DNA of 64,000 nt from Kribbella voronezhensis (GTDB lineage: Bacteria > Actinomycetota > Actinomycetes > Propionibacteriales > Kribbellaceae): positions 2,467,154-2,531,153 of the forward strand of contig NZ_SOCE01000001.1 in assembly GCF_004365175.1 (NCBI RefSeq), given 5' to 3'. The translations under genes were made by a program, and so were the position numbers. The notes beneath the pieces were generated by a model, which saw only the letters and a list, made by a program, of their open reading frames with translations, had not been told where the DNA came from and searched no databases. Position 1 is the stretch's first letter, and each line of letters starts with the position of its first letter. Below are positions 42,815 to 50,624 of this stretch, one piece after another.

Positions 42815-43089
42815 CAGCCGCCGGCGACGGCCGGGATGATCGAGACCTGGCCGCCGTCCTTGATCGCGGTCTGCAGGCCCTCGGAGAACCGGACGTCGTC
42901 GTTGTCGACGTACACGTTGACGAACCGGCGCAGCTCACCGGACTCGTCCAGGACCCGGCCCTTGATGCCCGGGTACGACGTGTCCAGCGACTCCAGCACC
43001 TCGCTCAGCGTCGAACCTTCGACGGACACCTCGGAGGCACCCTGGGTGTAGGGCCGCAGGATGGTCGGGACGCGCACGCTCACACTCAC
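42811..43089 (-). CDS. CysO/MoaD-like sulfur carrier protein with C-terminal Gly-Gly-Cys
   Basis: A 92-residue ubiquitin-fold sulfur carrier. VRVPTILRPYTQGASEVSV, FVNVYVDNDDVRFSEG and VSIIPAVAGG closely follow mycobacterial CysO, which as a thiocarboxylate donates sulfur to O-phosphoserine through CysM. The gene reads GTC GCC GGC GGC TGC TAG, so the encoded end is VAGGC: a cysteine follows the Gly-Gly. Activation by adenylation would need this Cys removed, as for QbsE (GGCF) or by a Mec-type JAMM protease. GTG start at 43087-43089 overlaps the ThrC-like stop (GTGA), so the two proteins are co-translated. Confidence 0.88.
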   Translation of the reverse strand: MSVSVRVPTILRPYTQGASEVSVEGSTLSEVLESLDTSYPGIKGRVLDESGELRRFVNVYVDNDDVRFSEGLQTAIKDGGQVSIIPAVAGGC

Positions 43090-44354
43090 TGCAGACCTGC
43101 CTTCACGAAGGCGTCGTAGGACGCGGGGATGGTCACCTTCGGGCCGACCCGGTCGGCCACGGCGTCGAGCGTCTTGAGCCCGTCGCCGGAGTTGATGATC
43201 ACCGTCTCGGCCTCGGGGTCGAGCTGGCCGGTCGCGATCAGCTTCTTCAGCGTCGCGACGGTGACGCCACCCGCGGTCTCGGTGAAGATGCCCTCGGTCC
43301 GGGCCAGCAGCTGGATGCCTTCGATGACCTCTTCGTCGCTGACGTCCTCGATCACCCCGCCGGTACGCCGGGCGACGTCGAGCACGTACGGTCCGTCGGC
43401 CGGGTTGCCGATCGCCAGCGACTTCGCGATGGTGTCCGGCTTGACCGGCTTGACCACGTCGTACCCGTCGCGGAACGCCTGGGCGACGGGCGAGCAGCCG
43501 GTCGCCTGCGCGCCGTAGATCTTGTAGTCGGTGGCGTCGACCAGGCCCAGCTTGCCGAGCTCGGTGAAGCCCTTGTCGATCTTGGTCAGCTGCGAACCGG
43601 ACGCGACCGGGATCACCACCTGCTGCGGGATCCGCCAGCCGAGCTGCTCGGCGATCTCGAAGGCGAGCGTCTTGGAGCCCTCGGAGTAGTACGGGCGGAC
43701 GTTGACGTTCACGAACGCCCAGCCGTCCTCCTCACCGGCGATCTCGGAGGCGAGCTTGTTCACGTCGTCGTAGTTGCCCTCGACGGCGACCAGCGTGCCG
43801 CCGTACACGGCGGTGGTGATCACCTTCGGGCGCTCGAGGTCGTGCGGGATGAAGACGACCGAGCGGATCCCGGCCCGGGCGGCCGCGGCGGCGACGGCGT
43901 TGGCCAGGTTGCCGGTGGAGGGACAGGCGAACACCTTCATGCCGAGCTCGCGGGTGGCGCTGAGCGCACTGGCGACGACCCGGTCCTTGAAGGAGTGGGT
44001 CGGGTTGCCGGAGTCGTCCTTCACCCACAGCTTGCGCAGGCCGAGCTCGCGAGCCAGGTTGCCGGCGTCGATCAGCCGGGTGTAGCCGGGCTCGGTGTTC
44101 GGGTAGCTGGCCACGTCGACCGGGACGGGCAGCAGTGGCTGGTAGCGCCAGATGTTCTTGGGTCCGGCTTCGATCTGCTCACGCGTGATGGCCGGGAACT
44201 CGTACCCGACCTCCAGCGGACCGAAGCACTCCATACAGGCGTAGAACGGGCCGAGTTCGGATTTCGCGCCACAAGCCCGGCAGCTCAGGTGCGTTCCGTT
44301 GCCGAAGGCACCTTCACGGATGGTGTGCGGGGCGGTGGCGGTGCTCTGGCTCAT
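43086..44354 (-). CDS. thrC: Threonine-synthase-like PLP enzyme with N-terminal zinc ribbon
   Basis: A 422-residue fold-type II PLP enzyme. A zinc ribbon (Cys25, Cys28, Cys40, Cys43: CRACGAKSELGPFYACMEC) precedes the catalytic domain with Lys123 in NPTHSFKDRVVASA and the phosphate loop ACPSTGNLANAVAAAAA. By homology it would convert O-phosphohomoserine to threonine. However, it sits under a SAM-I riboswitch and is coupled to a sulfur carrier, which suggests a role in homocysteine synthesis from the same substrate (hypothesis). Actinobacteria usually carry another thrC in hom-thrC-thrB; that locus is not in this window. ATG 44354 with GGAGGG seven bases upstream. Confidence 0.85.
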   Translation of the reverse strand: MSQSTATAPHTIREGAFGNGTHLSCRACGAKSELGPFYACMECFGPLEVGYEFPAITREQIEAGPKNIWRYQPLLPVPVDVASYPNTEPGYTRLIDAGNLARELGLRKLWVKDDSGNPTHSFKDRVVASALSATRELGMKVFACPSTGNLANAVAAAAARAGIRSVVFIPHDLERPKVITTAVYGGTLVAVEGNYDDVNKLASEIAGEEDGWAFVNVNVRPYYSEGSKTLAFEIAEQLGWRIPQQVVIPVASGSQLTKIDKGFTELGKLGLVDATDYKIYGAQATGCSPVAQAFRDGYDVVKPVKPDTIAKSLAIGNPADGPYVLDVARRTGGVIEDVSDEEVIEGIQLLARTEGIFTETAGGVTVATLKKLIATGQLDPEAETVIINSGDGLKTLDAVADRVGPKVTIPASYDAFVKAGLQ

Positions 44355-44366
44355 GGAGGTTCCCTC

Positions 44367-44502
44367 CTCATCTTCCCCGGACCGGATCTCGGCGCGGGAC
44401 GGATTTGGCACCGTTCCGCCGCGAGCGCCTCGGATCGAGGACGTCAACGGGGAGGGTTGCCGGGACTTCAACGGGCCGTTTCCCTCAGTCCCTCTGGATG
44501 AG
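44367..44502 (-). ncRNA. SAM-I (S-box) riboswitch
   Basis: On the minus strand, 5' CTCATC at 44502-44497 pairs with GATGAG at 44372-44367 (P1). Between them are the conserved AGAGGGACTGAGGGA, then GGCCCGTTGAAGTCCCGGCAACC in two overlapping blocks, and GGTGCCAAATCCGTC; these are the S-box core elements (kink-turn, J1/2 and P3). The Shine-Dalgarno GGAGGG directly follows the P1 3' strand, and CCTCC before the ATG can pair with it, so control of translation is likely; no T-run terminator is visible. It ends 12 bases before the thrC start. Confidence 0.93.
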
Positions 44503-44510
44503 CACTGCCG

Positions 44511-44516
44511 AGGTTA
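44511..44516 (-). promoter_or_regulatory. -10 box for the riboswitch transcript
   Basis: TAACCT (minus strand) fits TAnnnT, and a start about 7 bases later (near 44504) would begin the RNA at the riboswitch P1 stem. A convincing -35 box is not evident. Confidence 0.35.
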
Positions 44517-44569
44517 CCCAATCGGGTCCACATTGTGTCCGGCATTCCCACTATCCGAGACAGCCGATC

Positions 44570-45820
44570 TCACTCCCGCGCGCGTTCGCGGCGCGACTCC
44601 AGCATCCGCATCAGCGGTGTGGCCGCCATTCCGTGGACCAGCACACTGAAGACCACCGTGAAGGCGACGGTCGCCCACAGCGACGGCAGCTCGGGCCCGA
44701 AATCCTCGGCCGCGTAGGCCAGGTAGAACACCGAACCGACCCCGCGCACACCGAACGCGGCGGTCACCCAGCGCTCGGACGGCCCGAGCGGCGTCCCCCG
44801 CAGCGAGAGCCACGCGGTCAGCGGGCGGATCACCAGTACCAGCCCGACCCCGATTGCCGCGCCGGCCACGGTCAGCGGTTTCAGGATCCCGCCGGTGATG
44901 GCGACCCCGAGCAGGAGCAGGATGCCCCAGGTCAGGATGTGTTCGAGCTCCTCGACGAAGCCGTGCAGTTCCTGGTGGAAGTCGTGACCGCGCTCGGCCG
45001 CCCGCAGCGTCAGGGCGGCCACGAACACGGCGATGAAGCCGTAGCCGTGCAGCACCTGGGCCAGACCGTAGACCCCCAACGTCACCGCGAGGGCGAAGAC
45101 CGGCTCGCGGGAGTCGGCCAGCCGGAACGTGCGCGACGGCGCCGCGAAGGCCATCCGGCCGAGCAGCCAGCCGGCCGCGACCCCGACGGCGATGCCGATC
45201 ACGGTCTTGCCGACCAGGTTCCAGGCGAACCACTCCAGTCCCCAGTCGCCGACCGCGCCCTTGGTCGCGGCGAACACCGCCGCATAGACGAACGGGAACG
45301 CCAGTCCGTCGTTCAGTCCGGCCTCCGAGGTCAGCGCGAAGCGCACCTCGTCGTCCTCCTCGGGCTCCGCGCCGTCGCCGGTCGTCGGTCCCTGGACCTG
45401 GACGTCGGAGGCGAGCACCGGGTCCGTCGGCGCGAGCACGGCGCCGAGCAGCAGAGCCGTCGCGGGCGCCAGACCGAGCAGCCAGCCGGCTCCCGCCACG
45501 GCGGCGATGCAGGCCGGCATGGCGATCAGCAGCAGTCGCCAGGTCACCTTCCAGCGCCGCCAGCCGATCGGACGATCGATCGCCAGCCCGACGCCCATCA
45601 GCGCGATCAGAATGGTCAGCTCGGCCAGATGCTTGGTCAGCCCTGGTTCCGCGATCGGGCTCAGGTGGCTCCGGTCCACCGCCAGGCCGAGCAGCAGCCC
45701 GGCGCCGACGAAGGCGATCGGAGCCGAGATCGCATACCGGCGCAGCAGCCGCGGCAGGATCGCGCCGACCAGCAACGCCACTCCGGCGACCAGGTAGAGC
45801 CCGTCCCCATCGATTCGCAT
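44570..45820 (-). CDS. Cation:proton antiporter (CPA1 type)
   Basis: A 416-residue protein with about 12 membrane helices. LAPTDPVLASDVQVQG (TDP motif) and EAGLNDGLAFPFVY (ND motif) are the ion-binding signatures of NhaP/CPA1 Na+(K+)/H+ antiporters; AAFGVRGVGSVFYLAYA is the conserved Arg helix. There is no large cytoplasmic tail. ATG at 45818-45820. It is upstream of, and in the same direction as, the riboswitch operon but that operon has its own promoter region. Confidence 0.92.
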   Translation of the reverse strand: MRIDGDGLYLVAGVALLVGAILPRLLRRYAISAPIAFVGAGLLLGLAVDRSHLSPIAEPGLTKHLAELTILIALMGVGLAIDRPIGWRRWKVTWRLLLIAMPACIAAVAGAGWLLGLAPATALLLGAVLAPTDPVLASDVQVQGPTTGDGAEPEEDDEVRFALTSEAGLNDGLAFPFVYAAVFAATKGAVGDWGLEWFAWNLVGKTVIGIAVGVAAGWLLGRMAFAAPSRTFRLADSREPVFALAVTLGVYGLAQVLHGYGFIAVFVAALTLRAAERGHDFHQELHGFVEELEHILTWGILLLLGVAITGGILKPLTVAGAAIGVGLVLVIRPLTAWLSLRGTPLGPSERWVTAAFGVRGVGSVFYLAYAAEDFGPELPSLWATVAFTVVFSVLVHGMAATPLMRMLESRRERARE

Positions 45821-45877
45821 TTGCCTCGACCCTAATGGCCCGTGGTCGAAACTTGTTCAAGTGATCGCGGTGGCCAC

Positions 45878-46825
45878 TCAGCGCAGCCGGTGGGTAGCTC
45901 CGGGAGTGTGGGTGGGGAGGGACTTGCGGGGTCCGTACCGCGGGTGGCCGAGACCGGACAGCTGCAGCAGGGCCTGGACGCGGTAGCGATGACCGCGGTA
46001 TGGCTCGATGAGTTCGGCGGTGCCTTCGTCGTCGAGTTCCTCACCGGTCAAGGCGTACGAGACGTTGCGGGAGACGTGATAGTCGGCGAACGAGAACGCG
46101 TCGGCGTCGCCGTGCGCCCGCTGCCGTACTTCGGCTGCCGTCCACACCCCGACGCCCGGCAGCGATCGCAGCCGCCGCTCGATCTCGGCGGAGTCGGTCA
46201 GCTCGAGCGTCCGCTCCAAGGCGACCGCGCGCGTCGCCGCCGTGATGACCACCCGCGAACGACGGCCCTCGACACCCGCGCGCAACCACTGCCACGACGG
46301 AATCAGCCGCCACTGCTCCGGCGACGGCGGGACCATCATCCGGCGGCCGTCCGGCGACCCTGGCCCCGGCGCCGGTTCGCCGTACTCGCGCAGCAGCATC
46401 CGCCAGCCGGCGAACGCTTCCTTCCCGGTCACGACCTGCTCGATCCCGGCAGCGGCCATCGCCTCGAACACCGCTCGCGTCCGCGGCACCCGGAAGTGGG
46501 AGAACCGTCTGGCTGCCTCCACCAGCGGCTTGTGCTCCGGCAGCGGCTCGAAACCTTCCCAGCTGTCCGCTTCCCCGAGCAGTTCCGGTACGCCGTCCAG
46601 CGCCCAGCTCGCTCCCGGCCCCCACGCCTCGGCCTCGACCTCAGCCACCCCGGGGTACGGGGTCAAGCGCAGCAGCACCGGTCCGTCGGGCGTCCTGGTG
46701 GCGCGCCAGACAGTGCGTCCGTCGTACACGTAGGCAGGATCGCCAGGCCCCTTCCGCAGTCCCCCGATCACCAGTTGGGGATCCACAGGCCGCCCGGGCC
46801 GCCACCGTCGTACCACCGAACTCAC
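45878..46825 (-). CDS. DNA-3-methyladenine glycosylase II (AlkA-like)
   Basis: A 315-residue HhH-GPD base-excision glycosylase. The helix-hairpin-helix is LRSLPGVGVWTAAEVRQRA, and the catalytic Asp is in DAFSFADYHVSRNV. The N-terminal part (LRLTPYPGVAEVEAEAWGPG) resembles the AlkA N-domain. No Fe-S cysteine cluster is present, unlike MutY/Nth. The start is GTG at 46823-46825 (VSSVVRRWRPG). Divergent from the HExxH protein. Confidence 0.85.
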   Translation of the reverse strand: MSSVVRRWRPGRPVDPQLVIGGLRKGPGDPAYVYDGRTVWRATRTPDGPVLLRLTPYPGVAEVEAEAWGPGASWALDGVPELLGEADSWEGFEPLPEHKPLVEAARRFSHFRVPRTRAVFEAMAAAGIEQVVTGKEAFAGWRMLLREYGEPAPGPGSPDGRRMMVPPSPEQWRLIPSWQWLRAGVEGRRSRVVITAATRAVALERTLELTDSAEIERRLRSLPGVGVWTAAEVRQRAHGDADAFSFADYHVSRNVSYALTGEELDDEGTAELIEPYRGHRYRVQALLQLSGLGHPRYGPRKSLPTHTPGATHRLR

Positions 46826-46870
46826 GGCGCAAGTCTTACCTACCCCGCCGACAGAACCACATACTGAGTC

Positions 46871-47347
46871 ATGGCGATGTCGGGGTGGCAGGCTGTGAAG
46901 CTGGTGGTGAACACGCTCAACCTCTCCACGCTCACCGGCGTCCTGGTCGCACTGGCCGGGCGGGCGCGGATCAGCCGGGGGCCGCGGGGGTTGTTCTACG
47001 CGACGGGGTACCGGCCGAAGTTCCCGGTGGCCGGCGCCTTCACGATCGGGAACCTCATCCTGACCAAGCACGACCGCGCGTACTTCGAGGAGCAGCCGCG
47101 ACTGGTCCGGCACGAGGAACGGCACTCCTGGCAGTACTTCTGCCTGATCGGCCTCCCGATGCTGCCGCTGTACGCCGTCGCGGCCGGCTGGTCCTTCCTC
47201 CGCACCGGCTGCCCGGCGTCCCGCAACATCTTCGAGCGGTTGGCCGACCTCGCCGACGGGAGCTACACCGAACACCCGGTGCAGCCGCTCGGCCGGACGC
47301 TGAGCCAGGCGTTCAGCGCGTTGCGATCGCGTCCGCGAGAGCGGTGA
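46871..47347 (+). CDS. Hypothetical membrane-associated protein with HExxH motif
   Basis: A 158-residue protein with an N-terminal hydrophobic helix (LVVNTLNLSTLTGVLVALAG), a segment GYRPKFPVAGAFTIGNLIL and RLVRHEERHSWQYFCLIGLP containing His-Glu-x-x-His, then a second hydrophobic stretch. HExxH suggests a zinc site, but nothing shows peptidase activity. I do not recognise a characterised family. Its last 35 bases overlap the convergent otsB gene. Confidence 0.65.
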   Translation: MAMSGWQAVKLVVNTLNLSTLTGVLVALAGRARISRGPRGLFYATGYRPKFPVAGAFTIGNLILTKHDRAYFEEQPRLVRHEERHSWQYFCLIGLPMLPLYAVAAGWSFLRTGCPASRNIFERLADLADGSYTEHPVQPLGRTLSQAFSALRSRPRER

Positions 47348-48146
47348 GCACCGTGACGACCCCCGCAGGGTCGTCCACGACGATGTCGGCCGACTCGATG
47401 AGCCCAGTTGCCCCTGAGGAACGAGCAGCGACCAGTACGGCGTACAGGCCGTCGCTGCGGAGGCTGTCGATCGCCTTGAAGGCTGCGAGGTCGCCCAGAT
47501 CGTCCCCGGCGTACAGGACGGAGCGGGCGCCGCTGCTCTCGAGCAAACGACGCAGGGCAACGCCTTTGTCGATACCGGGTGGGCGCAACTCCAGGACGAG
47601 GTTGCCCGGCTCCAGGTGCAGGCCGACCGACTCCGCCAGCTCCGACAGCGGCGTACGCAACGCCTCCAGAGCACCCACGGGATCAGGCAGTCTGCGGGTG
47701 TGAACGGCCAGCGAGCTGTCCTTGTCCTCGACATAGGCGTCCGGCAGCCCCGCCTCTTGCAGTACGCCGGGTAGGCGCTCGCGGGCGACAGCGACACCCT
47801 CCGGCACCGGCTCGCTCGTGATGGCCCCTGTCGAGGCCTCCCAACGCTCCAACCCGTAGTGACCCAGTACTACGAGTCGCCCGAGTCCTGCGTGCCCGCT
47901 GACACCGGACAGCTCGGTGGCGACCAGCGCAGGTCGACCGGTGACGATCGCTACCTGCCCGACAGTCCCGGCCAGGCGGGCGAGTGCATCCAGTGCTCCG
48001 TCGGCCGCGCGGGACATCGCCGGGTCCTCGACCAAGGGCGACAGAGTGCCGTCGAAGTCCGAAGCGATCACCGCCCCGGCAGGATCCTTGACGATCGCCT
48101 CCCAGCCCTCCCGCCCGGCCGGTGTCGCCAGAACGGGGGTACTCAT
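47313..48146 (-). CDS. otsB: Trehalose-6-phosphate phosphatase
   Basis: A 277-residue HAD-superfamily phosphatase releasing trehalose from trehalose-6-phosphate. Motif I ASDFDGTLSPLVEDP has nucleophile Asp30 and acid Asp32; RPPGIDKGVALRRLL carries the Lys of motif III; YAGDDLGDLAAF is motif IV. Its ATG overlaps the stop of the LytR_C gene (ATGA). otsA lies 3.5 kb away on the opposite strand, so the two steps are not co-transcribed. Confidence 0.93.
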   Translation of the reverse strand: MSTPVLATPAGREGWEAIVKDPAGAVIASDFDGTLSPLVEDPAMSRAADGALDALARLAGTVGQVAIVTGRPALVATELSGVSGHAGLGRLVVLGHYGLERWEASTGAITSEPVPEGVAVARERLPGVLQEAGLPDAYVEDKDSSLAVHTRRLPDPVGALEALRTPLSELAESVGLHLEPGNLVLELRPPGIDKGVALRRLLESSGARSVLYAGDDLGDLAAFKAIDSLRSDGLYAVLVAARSSGATGLIESADIVVDDPAGVVTVLTALADAIATR

Positions 48147-48727
48147 CCGGCGTAGTCCGTCGTCAGGATGACGGTCAGCCTGTCCTTCTTCATGTTGTCC
48201 AGCGCGTCCTTGGTCCGGCCCACGTGGATGTCCTTGGCGAGCTGGACGGCCGCGGCTTCCATGCCGGCCGGGAAGTAGACGGTGCTGGTGACGATCTTGC
48301 CGTGCCAGTTGTCGCGGCCGGCCACGGTCCAGCCGGCCTGCCGGGCACGGATCGAGACGTCCTCGGCGAGTCCCTTGCGCGGGGTGTTGTTGTACACCTC
48401 GACGGCGGGCCGCTCGGAGACCGGAACAGAGGGCTCGACAGGCGGCGCAGAGGTCGGCTGGGTGGTCGGTTCAGAAGAAGGTGCGGAGGTCGGCGCCGAC
48501 GTCGGGGCCGAGGTGGGCGCGGTCGACGGCTCGGCGCTCGGCGTCGGCTTGGTGACCGCTGAAGCGGAAGGCGTGGGCGTCGAGGCTTTCGGGCCGGAGT
48601 CGGCCGCGGAACTGCTGCCCCTCGTCCCGAACAGCACCAGCAGCCCACCGACGATGGCCACGACGGCAAGCACAGCGACGAGAGACGAAAGGACCTGGCC
48701 CTTGTCGTCCCTGTAGCGGGGTGTCAA
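48143..48727 (-). CDS. LytR C-terminal domain protein with Thr/Ser/Pro-rich linker
   Basis: A 194-residue single-pass membrane protein: helix SLVAVLAVVAIVGGLLVLF at about 15-33, a PST-rich linker with TSAP repeats (about 35-105), then a LytR_C domain (VEVYNNTPRKGLAEDVSIRA, WTVAGRDNWHG) facing outward. The start appears to be TTG at 48725-48727, with GAGG six bases upstream and only one base after the DUF3263 stop (TGAATTG), so translation is coupled. Role in cell-wall glycopolymer attachment is inferred from the domain. Confidence 0.85.
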   Translation of the reverse strand: MTPRYRDDKGQVLSSLVAVLAVVAIVGGLLVLFGTRGSSSAADSGPKASTPTPSASAVTKPTPSAEPSTAPTSAPTSAPTSAPSSEPTTQPTSAPPVEPSVPVSERPAVEVYNNTPRKGLAEDVSIRARQAGWTVAGRDNWHGKIVTSTVYFPAGMEAAAVQLAKDIHVGRTKDALDNMKKDRLTVILTTDYAG

Positions 48728-48728
48728 T

Positions 48729-49040
48729 TCAGACCTCGATGCCCAAGCGACGGGCGGAGCGGGCGCGCTGCCTGGCGGCGCGGAGACGACGGAGCCGCTT
48801 GACCAGCAGCGGGTCGTGCGCGAGTGCCTCGGGGCGGTCGATCAGCGCGTTCAGCACCTGGTAGTAGCGGGTCGCCGACATCTGGAACTGGTCCCGGATC
48901 GCCTGCTCCTTGGCGCCGGCGTACTTCCACCAGTGCCGCTCGAAGCCCAGGATCGCTCCGTCGCGGTCCGACAACCCAGCGACGGCCGGCTGGGCTGCTT
49001 CGGCGGCGGAGCCGGAGGAGCTGGCGTTGGCGCTGTCCAT
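48729..49040 (-). CDS. DUF3263 protein
   Basis: A 103-residue protein; the conserved core LSDRDGAILGFERHWWKY, AKEQAIRDQFQMSATRYYQ and LLVKRLRRLRAARQRARSARR is the DUF3263 family, with helix-turn-helix-like character and no known function. ATG 49040 has GGGAGA upstream; longer versions starting at 49109 or 49118 are possible. First gene of DUF3263-LytR_C-otsB, an order seen in other actinobacteria. Confidence 0.85.
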   Translation of the reverse strand: MDSANASSSGSAAEAAQPAVAGLSDRDGAILGFERHWWKYAGAKEQAIRDQFQMSATRYYQVLNALIDRPEALAHDPLLVKRLRRLRAARQRARSARRLGIEV

Positions 49041-49187
49041 CTGCTGGTGTCTCCCGTGCGGTCGGTGATCGTCCGTCCGCGTTCCACTGTACGGGTGAAC
49101 AACAGTCATGTCATTCACCCTGCGCCTGGTGGCGGCGACATGTCGGGCGGACGGTCAGGCGGGCCCAACTCTGGCAGGATCGTCGGT

Positions 49188-50624
49188 GTGAGCTCAACTC
49201 GACAGGGCCCCGGCGACGTGTCGCCCGGCCCGCGACCCGCCATCGCGACGGTCGAAGAGCTGCAGGCCCGGCAGTCCGAGGTGGACCCGCTGATCAACAG
49301 TGTCTGCACGCCGAACCCAGCCGCGCTGACCGAAGCCGCCCGTCTGGACACGGAACGTGCGGACGGCCGGATCCGCGGCCCGCTGCACGGGATGCCGGTC
49401 CTGGTGAAGGACAACATCGACACCGCCGACCTGCCGACCACCGCAGGCTCCCTCGCCCTGGCCGACCAGCCTCCACCGCCGTACGACGCCCCGCTGGTCC
49501 GCCGCCTGCGCGAAGCGGGCTGCATCGTGCTCGGCAAGACCAACCTGAGCGAGTGGGCCAACTTCCGCGGCTCGTCCTCGTCGTCCGGCTGGAGCGGGTA
49601 CGGCGGTCTCACCCGCAATCCGTATGCGTTGAACCGTTCCCCGGGCGGCTCGTCCAGCGGCTCCGGCGCCGCGGTCGCCGCCGGCCTCGCGGAGCTCGCC
49701 ATCGGCACGGAGACGAACGGGTCGATCGTCTGCCCGGCTGCGCTGAACGGGATCGTCGGACTGAAGCCGACCGTCGGCCTGATCCCGCAGCAGGGGATCA
49801 TCCCGCTGTCACACTCCCAGGACACCGCCGGCCCGATGACGAAGACGGTCCGGCAAGCAGCCGCGCTGCTGACCGTGATGACCGGCGGCGGCACGGACTA
49901 CGAAGCGCACTGCCTCGACGACGACCTGACCGGCGTACGGATCGGCGTACCGCGTGGTCCGCTGTGGGGGTATTCGCTCGGCCTCGACCGGGTCACCGAG
50001 GAGGCCCTGTCGCTGTTGTCGGCGGCCGGCGCGACCGTCGTGGACGGCTTGTCGCTGCCGACGCCGGGCAGCGAGGAGGACCAGGTCGCGATCCTGTTCC
50101 ACGAGATGAAGGTCGACCTCGCGGCGTACCTCGCGACCCGTCACCCCGGCGGTCCGCGCACTCTCGCCGACGTGATCGCGTTCAACAAGGCGCATGCGGA
50201 CGAGGAGCTGCGGTACTTCGGCCAGGAGCTGTTCGAGCGGTCCGAGCAGACCGACGGACTGGACTCACCGGTCTACGTGGCCGCCCGGTTGTCGGCGCTC
50301 CGGGCCGGCCGCGACGGGATCGACGGCCTGCTCCGTGACCACCAGCTCGACGCGTTCGTCACCCCGTCGTACTCGCCGGCCTGGTCGATCGACCTGGTCA
50401 ACGGCGATCACGTCCTCGGCAGCTCGTCGACCCATGCCGCCCTGGCCGGCTACCCGCTCATCTCGGTGCCGTCCGGATCGGTCGAAGGACTGCCGGTCGG
50501 CATCACGTTCCACGGCACCGGCCGGAGTGATGCCACCCTCATTCGCTTGGCTCACGCGTTCGAAACCGCGAGAATCAAGGCACACGGCCCGTTCCCGACC
50601 CCGGAGTTCAGACAGTGGGTATAG
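49188..50624 (+). CDS. Amidase signature family enzyme
   Basis: A 478-residue amidase. The Ser-cisSer-Lys triad is visible: Lys in MPVLVKDNIDTADLPTTAG, cis-Ser in NRSPGGSSSGSGAAVAAG and nucleophile Ser in GTETNGSIVCPAALNGIVG. No GatB/GatC partner is present, so this is a stand-alone amidase, not GatA. Substrate unknown. GTG 49188 is chosen; in-frame ATG at 49140 is an alternative. The next gene starts inside its last 10 bases. Confidence 0.9.
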   Translation: MSSTRQGPGDVSPGPRPAIATVEELQARQSEVDPLINSVCTPNPAALTEAARLDTERADGRIRGPLHGMPVLVKDNIDTADLPTTAGSLALADQPPPPYDAPLVRRLREAGCIVLGKTNLSEWANFRGSSSSSGWSGYGGLTRNPYALNRSPGGSSSGSGAAVAAGLAELAIGTETNGSIVCPAALNGIVGLKPTVGLIPQQGIIPLSHSQDTAGPMTKTVRQAAALLTVMTGGGTDYEAHCLDDDLTGVRIGVPRGPLWGYSLGLDRVTEEALSLLSAAGATVVDGLSLPTPGSEEDQVAILFHEMKVDLAAYLATRHPGGPRTLADVIAFNKAHADEELRYFGQELFERSEQTDGLDSPVYVAARLSALRAGRDGIDGLLRDHQLDAFVTPSYSPAWSIDLVNGDHVLGSSSTHAALAGYPLISVPSGSVEGLPVGITFHGTGRSDATLIRLAHAFETARIKAHGPFPTPEFRQWV

